Below are positions 53,401 through 64,000 of a stretch of 64,000 nt of DNA, piece after piece (within the stretch, counting starts at the first letter, position 1; each line of letters begins with the position of its first letter). Under the pieces are notes generated by a model. That model was not told where the DNA came from. It worked only from the letters and a program-made list of their open reading frames with translations, and ran no database searches. Source of the stretch: Pelodera strongyloides (taxonomy: Eukaryota > Nematoda > Chromadorea > Rhabditida > Rhabditidae); the NCBI GenBank assembly GCA_036852015.1, contig JAANDG010000050.1:186001-250000 (forward strand). Direction: 5' to 3'. A program made the translations under genes and the position numbers.

Positions 53401-56400
53401 GTGGACAGTAATGTAACGGATGAATGCAAATATGTAGATTGTAAAGCCAGTGGTTCACCTTTAAATGTAGCGATAAGATGCCATTTAATCCTGCTAACAT
53501 GAATGAATGGCGAGCAATATCCTGAAACAACGCTATATTTTCTACTTATCGGGCGGGAAAACTGTTTTGTCCATAACTTACGAGTTTCACTACAGCGTCG
53601 ATTATTTTTTTTCATTTGGAAAAAAATGGAAAATGAAAAGCCTGGAGAAGAATTTAGACTATTTATATTAGTTTACCTGCATCCCATTTCGCACATCAAG
53701 CAAAGCAATATCTTCCACTTCGGATGAACAAGCTAGAATTCCGTCATCAACGGACAACCAACCAACCATGTCACTGTAGGTGGGTCGCGAGGCAACCTCC
53801 TAAAAATTGCGATGTTGTCGGGTGAAATAATTAACATTTTAATACGTAAATGTTTTTAAAAAATAAGGAACTGTCGTAATTCTGCGTATTCGGGAACAAA
53901 ATTCGCAGTATTCGTTTGTAGAAAAGAGTCAGAAATTTACCTTGAGTAAAACTGAAATTTAGCAGAATAGATGAACTATGTACAACTTAGCTTAATTGCC
54001 GACGGCCCAATATCCCATAATTTTACGGAATCCTCAGAATTTGTCACAAAGTGGTCGCTGCCATGCATTACTATTTCTCCTTGTTCTCCGTTTTGATGGG
54101 AATCACACTCAAATAACAGCGAATCGTCCTCCGCACAGCCCTCCTGGCAATAGAATATTTCTATTTCTAGAATAATATTTCTTGTCCGTATACATATCTA
54201 AGCGCACTTACAAGCATGGTTTTTGCAGGCTTTCTGTTTTAAAACTATCAGAGTTATACAACCACGGGTGCTACGAACGCATTAGCAAAATTGGGAATCT
54301 TGCACAGATATGGCAAATTGAGGGTTGTAAGTCTTTCTCCCAACTTTAGCTAACAACTCCGGATCTACCCTTTATTTTTCGTGACCCACGGCGGTTTACA
54401 TCATGCTAGGTAAAGTCAATCAAGAATATGTTCAACCTAAACTAGAAGGCCCTTTCTGCTGGCAAAAAAAGTTTCTGCAGTGAATAAATGTGGGTTATAC
54501 CGGAAGTATCCCTACATTTATTCTGTCCACACTCCATAATTTGATGCTAGATCGGTTTAGGAGGCAATTTTGCGCCGAGGACAAACAAAATCGATGTGCC
54601 GAAATTTTGAACAGTTTGATTGCACTTATAAATCCTCGATTTGGCGCCGTGCTGTATCTGAAATTGGAAAGGTAAATCAGACACAAATTTCACAGGCCAT
54701 CACGAACATGCTTGTGCTCGTGGAGACCAAAATACAGTTCCACAATAGCCCGTATTCTCGGGTCGACGGAAACGTTCCATTTGGGAAATCCTTTGTATGC
54801 AAATGTCTCGACTATCTAGACTAGCTGGAGGAAAAATTTGCATACGAATGAGCTCCCAAACGGAACATTCCCGTCGACCCGAGAATACGGGCTAATAAGT
54901 CTTCATTTGTTATGTAAGCTTTTGATATGCAGTAGGGCACATCTTATTCTGATTTTAAAGTTGAATATGAATAGAAATCAGAACACGTGAGAAGTATATT
55001 AAACGGATAGGTTCATCTCAAATCATCGCAGAAGAAGCTTCCTTTATTGGAAACTTGTGATCGGAAGCCAAAATCTAAGCTCAGCACTAATACCGTACAT
55101 AGATCTCGTGGGCTAATGGCAATTAGCCAAGACGAATTAAATGATACCCACGCCGTGGGAAATAATGACCTGCCGAGTGTAGTTTGTAGGTTGGCTGAAT
55201 GCTATTGGCCCACCCGATCTTTGTACGGTATTAGTTTTTGCGTTTAGATTTTGGCTTCCGATCACCGAGCTTCCAATAACGGAAGCTTCTTCTGTGAGGC
55301 GTATTGTTTTGTGATTGATTTAATTTTCATTGTGAATTATATTTTGGCTATTATCAATAAAAACAATAAAAAGAGGGGTCATTTGAGATGAATTATCCCT
55401 TTAAAGGAACCGCAGTCATGATAAATTCGTCATTTTTGTTTGATGTTACTTTAAAGGGACAGGCCCATCAAAGTAAACCTATATTTACGATTTCGTCTTA
55501 ATTTTTATTAAAAGTGTATTTTTAATTTTTTAATTTTTAATTACAATATATGTAAACCAAATTTTATCGACATTCACCCCGGGGAACTTTTTCCGACGAG
55601 CGCGTCCGCAAATGTATACCGTTGCCTGGCCCTTCCTCTCGTTGTCTATCGCTCTGGTTGTCTGCTCTCCCTGTCTTTCATGCGTAATTTCGCAACTGTG
55701 TTATAACTTATAACATACGCAATGTAAAAGAGTTATTAGGACTAAATTGATGCAACTACGGTACCCTTATGAGTTGGGCGCGTCGTAAAAAAGTTCCCCG
55801 GGGTGAATTTGGATAAAAATTAGTGTGTATATATTGTAATAAACGCTGCTAATAAAAAATAACATGAAATCGTAAATATATGTTTATTTTGATGGGCCTA
55901 TCCCTTTAATATAGGATATAGGAAGGTGTGAGGGAAAATATGCTCCAGGAGATATTTCACCTACAATGGGAGTGACTGGATAACAATACATGTGCATGAA
56001 AGCAATTGCCTGGATTGCGGCCGAGGATGAATACCCTACAGTGACATCATATACCAAATGTGTAACATTGCAGGTTGTTCATAATATTGTAATGAGCCAA
56101 CGCCCGGACAATTGCGTATATAGTGTAGTCGAGTAACTCCCATTCTTAGTGAAATCTCTCCCCGAGTTTCTTTTTCTGAAACTTGGTATTGATACCGAAT
56201 GTTTTTTCATAACTTCCTCAAAAAATTTATTAAATAAAAGGCTACGAATAAAATTATAGTAAATCCTAAAACTGTTATTAATGAAAATCAAATCAAAATT
56301 GCGAAAATCTCGTGACTGCGTTCCTTTAATTTCAAAAGTCTGGAAGAGAACCCTTCTTTGGCCCTAAGCTCCTCAGATGACCAAGAACTTGATTAAGAAT

Positions 56401-59400
56401 TACCGTCGAATTAAAGTTTTTTGCTCACATTACAGTTTTTGCAAGTTTTTTTTTGCTTTTTTTGTTTAATGGTGATTTAGCGTATTTATTTGTTTGTGGG
56501 CCTTAGCCTTTAATACCTTGGCTTTTCATTCCAATTTTCGCGACATTTTTCCTCTACTATTGTTGCATCGAGGGTTCTAAAGTAAGGAAAAAGCTAATCA
56601 AGATAGTCTGTGTGAAACTCAGTGGCAGCTCAGTGACTATGGAAATTTAATATTACATATGTAATCAATAGCCACGGTTACCCATGCAGAAACTACAATT
56701 GAAGTATCAAACAAATTATACATTATTTGTGCTGAAGATAAGTGGTATTATTATTAAAGTTAAAGGGATTGGTTCACCTGAAATTGTGCCTGTTTTTTTT
56801 TGTTTCTTTATTTTCTATAAAAATTTGGAATACAAAAAATAGTGTACTATTTCAATACTCACGAAGATATTATGTGATAAAGTGGTGGATTGATCGGTCC
56901 GGAATGCAAAAAGGGTAATTGTCGACAAGACGAACCGATCCCTTTTAAAGGGACAGGCCCATCAAACTATACCCATATTTACGAAATGTTCATAATGTAT
57001 ATAAATCATTATTATTACAATATATACAAACTAAATTTCACCTAATCTCGCTCACGAGAACTTTTTCCGGTGCGCTCATCGTATATGCTATACCGTAAAA
57101 CTGCAGAGAACGAAGCCGTCCATGCAAATTTATCATGAAAATAAAATGCGAGCTAAATTTGCATATACGCCTTGGAAATCTGCAGCTTTACGGTATACAT
57201 ATACTATGAGCTCATCAGAAAAAGTTTCTCAGGGTAGGTGAAATTTGGTTTGTATATATTGTAATAAAAATGCTTTATATACATTATGAACGTTTCGTAA
57301 ATATAGGTTCACTTGGTGGGCGTGTCCCTTTAATGCTAAGGTAAAAAACTTATTTATTCGGATATTATGAATCAACAAACCTGACGGTAGAGAAATCAGA
57401 CGAGTTCATTTCTTCTTCACACAGTCGAATGTTGAGCGGGTGAGACTGCAAATCGGTTATTTATTTTTATTTATCTATTGAATCTATGATTATGATGTTT
57501 TTTATCAATGGGCTATAATAATTCCAGTGTCTGAAATTCTACAAAACACGTCTTTCTTCACACGTTACAAAGAACTGTACCTTTAGTCTTCGAACCCATA
57601 ATTTTTCGCTGCAGAGAATGCTGAAAAAATAAGGTTTGGAAACCAATATACATAATACTGTATGACTACTTTGGTGAATAACATAACTCCACCAAGATAT
57701 CCAGATTGTGTTCGTAAGCAAGGCAAGATCCCGAGCCAGGGGAGCTTGCCTCGCTTACGAACACAAAAACTTTTGACCATCAAAAAGGCACTTATTAGTA
57801 AATTTATAACTTAAGTACGCTACAACAGCTTTTTGATGGATTTCACCAGCAGCAGCTAAGTACGGAATTCGGCAGCTTGACAAACTTGTAACAATGAGAA
57901 TACTATTGAAGTACCGGGATACGTCCACCATTTTGGTTTGAGTACGCTTCCCATGGTTATAGGCGCACTTCTGTCAAAAAGTGCTTAAAATGTCAGGCAC
58001 ATTTCAAAAGTCCCCTAATTTTGATGATTCCGCCTGATTCTTCATGTCAAATATAGTAGGATGCAATATTTTTCTAGTTTCCAAGAGCAAAATTCACATA
58101 CTATTCAGTATTTTACCATGGCCAGTCATACCCAACTATCTATCGCAGTTGGTACGCTCGCTGATTGGCTAATATCGCAATTGCCACGCCCAATAAATGC
58201 CCAATTGGCGCGAAGGGGCGTGACAACTGCGATAGATAGTTGGGTATGCCTGGCTAAATTGCTGAATACTGCAGGAATTTTGCGCTTAAAAATTATAAAA
58301 ACAACATTCATGGAGAAAAAGATCATTTACCATGGCCGGAGCCAAAATCAAGCCCAATCAGCGCGCTGCCCATAATCATGGGTGGCGCGCTGATTGGGCT
58401 TGATTAGGTGCCTGTGTAGCATATTGCCCAATCAGCGAGCTACGCAAGAATGTGGGCGTGGCAACTACGTCAAATTTCGGGGTAATGCCGGTAGTAGTAT
58501 GGCCTTTTTTCTGCATGGATTTTGTACCAAAAAATATATTTTATGTTTTTCGATGTGGAGAATCAGATGAATGAATAAAATATAGGGGTAAAATGAAATG
58601 GAACTGACCCTGTAACCTAATTACCGTTTTGTTATAAGTAAATGATAACAATAATAAATGTTTATTGGATCAACGAGTCGTAGGAACAAAGAAGAAAGCT
58701 CTTTGTGATGGTGAAACCGGAAGTACCGCGCGCTTTTGACTGAAGTACCCTTTTTGACAGAAGTAAATGCTGGCGAAAACGGTCTCTGCATTATTACCAG
58801 CCGGCTACCTCCGCCTGAGGAGACTACAGCCAAAAAGGACATATGAAATGTCTGAAGCGCATGTTGCAGATTGTGTTCAATATGAACGACCCTACTGCTT
58901 TAACTTGAAGGGTTGCGAAACGTTACTATCCTTATAGTGTGGAATAGAAAAATTAGTGACGGAGCTTTTTGTTTTGCTGAAGACTGTCCACCCACCGACT
59001 CTCCTTTTATACCCGAGTGCGAACAAGAGATTTGCTAGTTTTCGCTGTGGATATACAAAGAACTAAACTGTGCTCATTTATACAATAAGGCAAGTAATAT
59101 CCGGCTACTCGTCGCCTACTTCTACTCTGCTAGACTAGAAGTGAACAAGCTATGGCAATAGCGTGTTCTTCATGCCCCTAACCATAAGTTGAAAATAAAT
59201 GGTTACTGTAGCATTACACGATTCTTGTAAGTTGAATGCAAAATGGGAAGTCTTGATATAAAAACTTACGCATAGAATCTTCGGCAGACTATCAATACAT
59301 TTTCTATGAGTATTTTTGGACGAATGTGAGAGAAAATCAGTTCAAGGACTTCGTTTGGCAGGATAGTAAAAGGATTTATGTTTTCCCGATCCTCGATTTC

Positions 59401-59430
59401 TAAAGTCTCGAAATGAGGAACGAGGTCCAT
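50481..59430 (-). CDS. F-box/WD40 protein gene (copy II), one splice donor mutated
   Basis: Paralogue of copy I. Exons: 59270-59430, 57581-57620, 57381-57445, 56517-56576, 54516-54657, about 53991-54143, 53677-53799, 51903-52063, 51648-51789, 50481-50624 (stop). F-box ILPNEVLELIFSHIRPKILI, then VCRRF. Blades end SIKLWSVDRIN, SVKLWDIGPSAI, IALLDVRNGMQ, LTADIRNLNVPIQ and GSITAWTNDV. The start follows TTTTTTTAG by 16 nt. The exon ending near 53991 lacks a GT: it reads AAGCTAAGTTG where AAG|GTAAGTTG would be expected, a one-base loss of the donor at 53990. All other exons are open and in phase, so it is either a very recent pseudogene, alternatively spliced, or a sequence error. Introns hold many MITEs. 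Confidence 0.72.
51072..51529. repeat. long inverted-repeat MITE (GGGTTCACTAAAAATCACC)
   Basis: Arms ATGGGTTCACTAAAAATCAC and GTGATTTTCTAGTGAACCTA; the right end is TCCCTTTAA. Sibling of 2655-3096. In the last intron of F-box copy II. Confidence 0.75.
52437..52580. repeat. foldback with CTCGTGACCAACTCGTGACC
   Basis: Short direct and inverted repeats of TGGTCAC/GTGACCA and a pair AAAACCGTCTGGTGGT/ACCAGATGGTTTTT. In an intergenic-like part of an F-box copy II intron. Confidence 0.5.
53226..53374. repeat. MITE5 (TTAGCCCGTATTCTCGGGTC)
   Basis: Palindromic element of about 147 bp. Left tip AGCCCGTATTCTCGGGTCGA, right tip TCGACCCGAGAATACGGGCT. Near-identical twin at 54746-54894 in the same gene. 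Confidence 0.88.
54746..54894. repeat. MITE5, second copy
   Basis: Differs from the copy at 53226 at only a few positions (for example GTTCCATTTGGG for GTTCCGTTTGGG). Both are in introns of F-box copy II. Confidence 0.88.
54998..55404. repeat. inverted-repeat element (GGATAGGTTCATCTCAAAT)
   Basis: Left GGATAGGTTCATCTCAAAT pairs with right ATTTGAGATGAATTATCCCTT, then TTAA. Inner arms AGAAGAAGCTTCC and GGAAGCTTCTTCT, GAAGCCAAAATCTAA and TTAGATTTTGGCTTC. Confidence 0.75.
55451..55909. repeat. long inverted-repeat MITE (TTAAAGGGACAGGCCCATC)
   Basis: Ends TTAAAGGGACAGGCCCATCA and GATGGGCCTATCCCTTTAA, TTAA on both sides. Same family as 20721 and 56945. Confidence 0.85.
56758..57333. repeat. two adjacent TTAAAGGG elements
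   Basis: 56758-56948 has ends TTAAAGGGATTGGTTCACC and GAACCGATCCCTTTTAA. 56945-57333 has ends TTAAAGGGACAGGCCCATCA and GTGTCCCTTTAA with arms TATACCGTAAA/TTTACGGTATA. The shared junction shows one inserted at the edge of the other. Confidence 0.75.
57988..58450. repeat. MITE4 cluster (GTCAGGCACATTTCAAAAG)
   Basis: Starts GTCAGGCACATTTCAAAAGT. Contains the palindrome AACTATCTATCGCAGTTG / CAACTGCGATAGATAGTT and a second one around GGCGCGCTGATTGGGCTTGA. In intron 1 of F-box copy II. Confidence 0.65.
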
Positions 59431-59775
59431 CGGACTGTCGTAAATCCTAAAAAAAAATGCACTTTACTGACGCAGCTCAGTGAGTAGTGAGCAACGGGCA
59501 ACATATTTGGGTGCAAACTGCGCGCGGTCCTCGCATTGCTTGCGCAACGTTGCCGCTTGTTCGTCAAACTTCTCGTTGTTATTTTAAGGATAAAAGGACA
59601 TCCGCGACGAAAGGAAAGGATAGAATACAGAATATATGATGGGCCAACGAAGAATAATGAATGCTAGGATATAAATAATGCTAACACGTATCTAATACAT
59701 ACGTAGGCGAAATGTAATGTGTAAATAAATATTAGACCGACGTTTTGAAGCGAGTAATTGTGTCACATCTGATTT

Positions 59776-59945
59776 GGAACTGTATCTTATGGCAGATGCT
59801 AGAAGGGGAGCAAAAATACCTCAGGTAAGTACCATCTGCTCAAGTTGTAGATACCATGAGTGCGGAAGACATATATTTGAAATTACATTATCACAGTGTG
59901 ATTATGTAATAACGCACTCGAAATCAATGCATCGTTTCTATATAA
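59776..59945. repeat. conserved upstream module, copy 4 of 4
   Basis: About 350 bp upstream of F-box copy II. ATACCTCAGGTAAGT and CGCACTCGAAATCAATGCAT match 26374-26530 closely. Confidence 0.55.
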
Positions 59946-59955
59946 GTGCGCTTCT

Positions 59956-60290
59956 ATTAAAGGGTCAGGCCCATTTCAAATGACCCCTATTTTTGATGAT
60001 TCCATCTGCTTCTCCATGTCAAATAGAGTATGATACGATATTTTTTTAATTTGCAAGCGCAAAATTCACGCAGTATTCAGCAATTTACCATGGCCAGTCA
60101 TACCCAACTATATGTGGCATTTGTCACGCCCCTCCGCGCTAATTGGGCAATATACTCCATTGGGCGTGGCAATTGGATATAGGGCAATCAACGCGAATGG
60201 GCGTGACAACTGCGATTGATTGCTGTGTATGACTGATCATGGTAAATTGCTGAAAACTGCGTGAATATTGCGACTGAAAATTGCAAATAA
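59956..60290. repeat. MITE4 (TTAAAGGGTCAGGCCCATTT)
   Basis: TATTAAAGGGTCAGGCCCAT at the left; the interior contains CATGGCCAGTCATACCCAAC and its near reverse complement. It begins at the same target position in the module as MITE1 does at 26547. Confidence 0.7.
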
Positions 60291-60317
60291 AAAATGCAAA
60301 TAAAAAAAATTTGTTTT

Positions 60318-60446
60318 ACGCTTCAAGAGCGTGCACCTTTATTCAAGGGAGTTCAAAGTACAATTTCAAGGATTGCTTATGACATGTTCCGCAGAGGTCC
60401 TGCAGTAGGCGACGAGTTCCAGATGACAAATTGCTCGACGTCTACG
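60318..60446. repeat. dispersed repeat AAGAGCGTGCACCTTTATTC
   Basis: Close match to 10985-11130. It ends exactly where receptor exon-1 sequence begins, so it marks the breakpoint of the segmental duplication. Confidence 0.75.
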
Positions 60447-60447
60447 A

Positions 60448-60599
60448 GTAGGCGCAAATAACATATTCTGAATATTGAACGCCACCAGTACGTATTTATA
60501 TCTGCCGATTTGAGGAGAATATTTCAGGATAAATATAATTCCGGCCAAATTGGCAATTAGGGCAATTAGATAGAAAACCCAGAAGTTAATGTTCTGCAT
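60448..60599 (-). pseudogene. receptor exon 1 fragment (copy C)
   Basis: Encodes MQNINFWVFYLIALIANLAG and on to FNIQNMLFA, then leaves the family sequence at a breakpoint with the dispersed repeat. No exon 2-8 relatives follow on the minus strand. The trans-splice-like acceptor before the ATG is retained. A truncated copy of receptor B exon 1. Confidence 0.85.
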
Positions 60600-61076
60600 A
60601 ATTTATAAGGTTCGTCCTCTGTAGGTCATCTTAGAAATTATATCTCATTGTCAGCTCTGAACTGGTTTATTATTTTAGATTTTAATTTTTCGACCTTTTA
60701 TAAACCAGCAATCAGTCGCTCACAAATAAAACATTTAGAATTGCTGTTATGAATATATTTTACAAACATTCAAATAAATATCATAAATAACAAAAATAAC
60801 GACTAAAAATTAAAAAAATCAAAGTAAAAAGAGAAATCATAACACAGGTACAGGTACTTCCCGGCTACTAGAAAAATACCTAATACGTGGACCCCGAACC
60901 AAGCATACCATTTTCTTAAAATAAATATTTTATTTAGATAAAATTAATAAAAAAAGTCCTAAAGATGCTTGTTAGCGAGCGAATCCCCGTGAGACGGGTA
61001 CTTTAATTTTCAACTACACAAGCTATTACGCTCGCAAGTGGAGGGAAAAAGTTGATCGAAAAAATAATCACATAAC

Positions 61077-61226
61077 ATGTCACGTTTCAAAACTTTGTTC
61101 TTAATTAATGCTCACTTACAATTAGTGGAGATTGTTATTAATCCTGCGGAAAAGAACGCCAAATACATATTTCTTCATTCTGAAGCATTTGATAAGTGGG
61201 ACTATGATATATTGCATAAATGGTAA
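61077..61226 (+). CDS. candidate small secreted peptide, duplicate (49 aa)
   Basis: Duplicate of the 31781 frame, stopping earlier at Trp-TAA because of a one-base difference. Same cautions apply. Confidence 0.25.
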   Translation: MSRFKTLFLINAHLQLVEIVINPAEKNAKYIFLHSEAFDKWDYDILHKW

Positions 61227-62202
61227 AGTCGTAAAGTGCACTTAAACTAAAGTTAAAGATAGTATTTCAAAGTGGAATAACATGAAGACTGTTTTCCTCT
61301 TGGAGACAATTAAAAAAGTTCATGATCTCTAAACAAGCTATGCTTATATTCTGTATTCCCATTTGTCAAAAGTGCAAAAAATCCAAAAATTGAACTTCTG
61401 CTCCGATTTCCGAGTAGCGTACGTAGTCCATAAGAAAAAAATTGGGACGTGCACAACAAGTAATTATATGTAATTATGAAATGATGTATCGGCCCTGTCT
61501 AATGTGTTCCATAATTGGGAAACCACTCTGGTCTTCTACTGCACGTTTCCCGCGAAACAAAAATAAATCCCGCGTTTCCTGGCATGCTAACACCCAATCC
61601 CACGCAATAAGAAAAGTCGCATGTTTCCTGACAGATTAGCCAATCATATCCCGCAAATAAACATAGGCAAGGCCCCTAATTAGCGCTCGCACTAAAAACC
61701 GAATCCCGCGTTTCCCGCTTGTTTGGGAGGAAACATGGGATTACGATTACCGCTAAACTGCGAGTGAGGAACATAGCAAGACTGCACAATTGAGAAGCAT
61801 AACACATTTTTGCAGTACTGTATTTTGGATGTTCATTTACGACAAACGACTCGGCATCGAAGGAGAAGTCACTGATTTTTTCTCTGTAGACATCAGGCAC
61901 AGCGTAAAAACATAAGTATACTCTCTTGGTTTATTTGTGGTGATGCGCTTGCCGGGCACACAATTTCAGGTGGCACAGCTGTTCGTGAGGCGCACTTTTT
62001 GCGCCCTCTAAAAGTGCCTCTATACTCTATACAAACTTTCGCGCACACCTCGCGCACTCTGGCACACCATGATAGAGGATATAGTTGTACAGTACCCATT
62101 TTACAAACCAGGTACAATAATTCTTTAAAAAAAAAACAAGTAAACAGTGGTGCTGATTAACGGGACGCTATTATTGCCTGAGTTACGCCTGAAACAACCA
62201 CG

Positions 62203-62365
62203 TTTAAAGCGAAATACCGGCCGGTTTTTGAAACACATCGGATAGACCAGCCTTTTTACGCAGCTTATGCAAATGAAAATAAATTAGAATAAAAAAATGG
62301 AGCTAAAATCGAGCAAATTAGCATAAATACAATTCAGTTGTCCACGTTTCGTTTCAAAAACCGGC
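62203..62365. repeat. MITE2, one end truncated
   Basis: TTTAAAGCGAAATACCGGCC at the left, ending at AAAACCGGCGATACTG without the terminal TTTCGCTTTAA. The same truncation is at 32931-33103, so it predates the duplication. Confidence 0.8.
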
Positions 62366-62700
62366 GATACTGTAAAAGAAACCTCCGCAAAATCAACATG
62401 TGAAGGTCATCGCCGAGATGGAATGACGCCCCCTTGTAACTTGTATATTTAATTTATAACCCAATTTCCTTTGCGAGAAATTTAATTTACACAATGTGCA
62501 TCAAAATTCAAAGACGAAACGTCTAAAGTCTACGAAAAAAAAAACGATGAACTGCGGTACAGTCCAACAAAAAAAAACTAACTTCACATCGCAAAAGAAT
62601 TAAGTTTCTCATGCGCAAACCGATAAAATGCATTAGAAAACCGCCAGATATTTTTTTTTTCTACAAAAAGGTTTACTACTGCTTGTGCGGTGGCCAAAGC

Positions 62701-62880
62701 TTTAAAGCGAAATAGCGGCCGGTTTTTGAAACGCATCGAGTACTCCCTGCTTTCCTATGCTTCATATGCAAATGAGCAAAAATTTCAATAAAAAATAGAC
62801 CTCAATAGACCCCTTTTAGCAGAACTGCATGCATAAGAATGCTGATATTTGAGATGCGTTTCAATAACCGGCTGGTAGCG
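62701..62880. repeat. MITE2
   Basis: CTTTAAAGCGAAATAGCGGC to TAACCGGCTGGTAGCGCAAA. In the left duplicate (33415-33553) the second half is missing and replaced, an independent deletion. Confidence 0.75.
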
Positions 62881-63902
62881 CAAAGCGATATCGTACGTGG
62901 TTTGTGGAGAGTGACGACTGTATTTCAGTGGATTGAATACCATATGTTTCGAAACAACGTTCTATATTACTTTATGCCTAAAAGCGATTTGTAATGTCTG
63001 ATAAAAGTTTGATCCCGTTGGATGTAACTAAAAAAAAGATAATAATTTCTAGTAAAACCTTTCAGCATTATTAAATAATCTTCGGTCCTTCTGTGGGATC
63101 AATCAAATATTTTACAATCGCAATAAATTCAAGTAAAACACAAATTCATCGTAACCCTACGTGCTAATTTGCGTAATTTAATTGAAATCGCCAGCCAACA
63201 ACTCGTGGATGTGGAAAAACTTTGCCTCAAATTGCATTGGTTATCCCAATTAAAATTAGTGCATAATATTATGCATTCTATATAGCATGTTGCCTATTAC
63301 TGCTTTATTTGATCGCAATAAATAACGTTTTTTTTTTTTGCATTCCTGGAGCTCGCCTGCATCTACTACGTGAATAATGGTGCCAGTGAACAGTTTCTGT
63401 TTATTGATGACAACATGTATGTAAACATTGCAAACATTGTAAATGTTCTTCTGTTGTTATTCGGAGGTAATGCAAATCAAAAGTCTTTATTACGGCGAAA
63501 CTCTCAAGCTTACTGGTGAACTGATTTCTAGCAAGTTATCACTTTTTTTCTTTTTTCTCAATTAAACTCAAGCTTATCGTTGGATGTGGCTTAATTTGCC
63601 AACCTTATATCATCATTTTATATGATGCACACTTATATATAATGTATCAATACATTATTATTATAAACAGAGAAATTTCGGTAACTGTATACAAAAAAAA
63701 ATCACCTAGCCAAAATAATTAGGGATTTTCTTCGGCTGAAACACAAATATTTTCACAAGGTACTCAATTCAGATAATACTGAAGCTGTCGGGTACCTCAT
63801 TTTTCATTTATAAAGTTACTAGTCTCACTGACAGCGGGATGCCTGCAGTGTGACCACAGTGAACTATATAAAGTTGGGGGAATATGGAAAAGGCGGTTTT
63901 AT

Positions 63903-63933
<31 letters not shown>
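63903..63933. repeat. (GA)n microsatellite
   Basis: Counterpart of the run at 34374-34417, differing in length and interruptions. Confidence 0.85.
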
Positions 63934-64000
63934 TGTTTGCGAAAGACTGCTTTACTTCATCTGCGTACTTACCGGTTGATTTGAATTTGACTCTTCCATT

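Larger units (their letters stand above)
60450..64000. repeat. segmental duplication, right copy
   Basis: Collinear with 31040-34482 to the very end of the window, with small indels and no MITE1. The last bases correspond to sequence 31 bp upstream of the collagen start codon. Confidence 0.92.

Overview
This window is from a nematode nuclear genome. The evidence is the telomere hexamer TTAGGC in short interstitial tracts, a cuticle collagen with the nematode N-terminal block and an RxxR cleavage site, a nematode-type serpentine chemoreceptor family, many introns ending in TTTTCAG or TTTCAG, and splice acceptors 13-19 nt before start codons, as expected for spliced-leader trans-splicing. I cannot assign a genus. 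All coding regions were read by eye from splice signals, reading phase and paralogue comparison. No searches were run.

Layout. 1-2504: 5' half of an F-box/WD40 gene on the minus strand that leaves the left edge (copy III). 3968-5720: an unrecognised acidic, Cys-containing, single-pass membrane protein gene (+). 6412-12041: a complete F-box/WD40 gene (-, copy I) whose 3' end carries a tandem duplication bordered by telomere repeats. 13769-23810: a serpentine receptor gene (-, copy A) with a 5.06 kb Ty3/gypsy LTR retrotransposon (14315-19377) in its last intron. 27113-31189: a second receptor gene (-, copy B) with a MITE at the end of exon 4. 34513-37793: an eight-exon cuticle collagen (+). 39018-41588: a decayed N-terminal fragment of a CPSF-73 (CPSF3) gene (+). 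44326-45089: a small C1-type zinc-finger gene (-). 45.1-50.0 kb: repeat-rich, with tRNA-like sequences and foldback elements. 50481-59430: a third F-box/WD40 gene (-, copy II) with one broken splice donor. 60448-60599: a lone exon-1 fragment of the receptor family. About 60450-64000 is a second copy of about 31040-34482, so a second collagen gene should begin just beyond the right edge.

The region is a tandem-expanded array of F-box/WD40 genes (predicted SCF ubiquitin-ligase substrate receptors) and Str-like chemoreceptors, both typical lineage-expanded nematode families, with unrelated genes between them. Exon lengths and phases agree between paralogues, so the gene models support each other and damage in one copy can be read against another.

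Nearly every intron and spacer holds short inverted-repeat elements. Several families have ends beginning TTAAAGSG or TTAAAGGG, consistent with a TTAA target. Others begin TAGCCCGTATTCTCG or ACTCTGGTYCTCA. Paralogous empty sites are visible for the LTR element and for one MITE.
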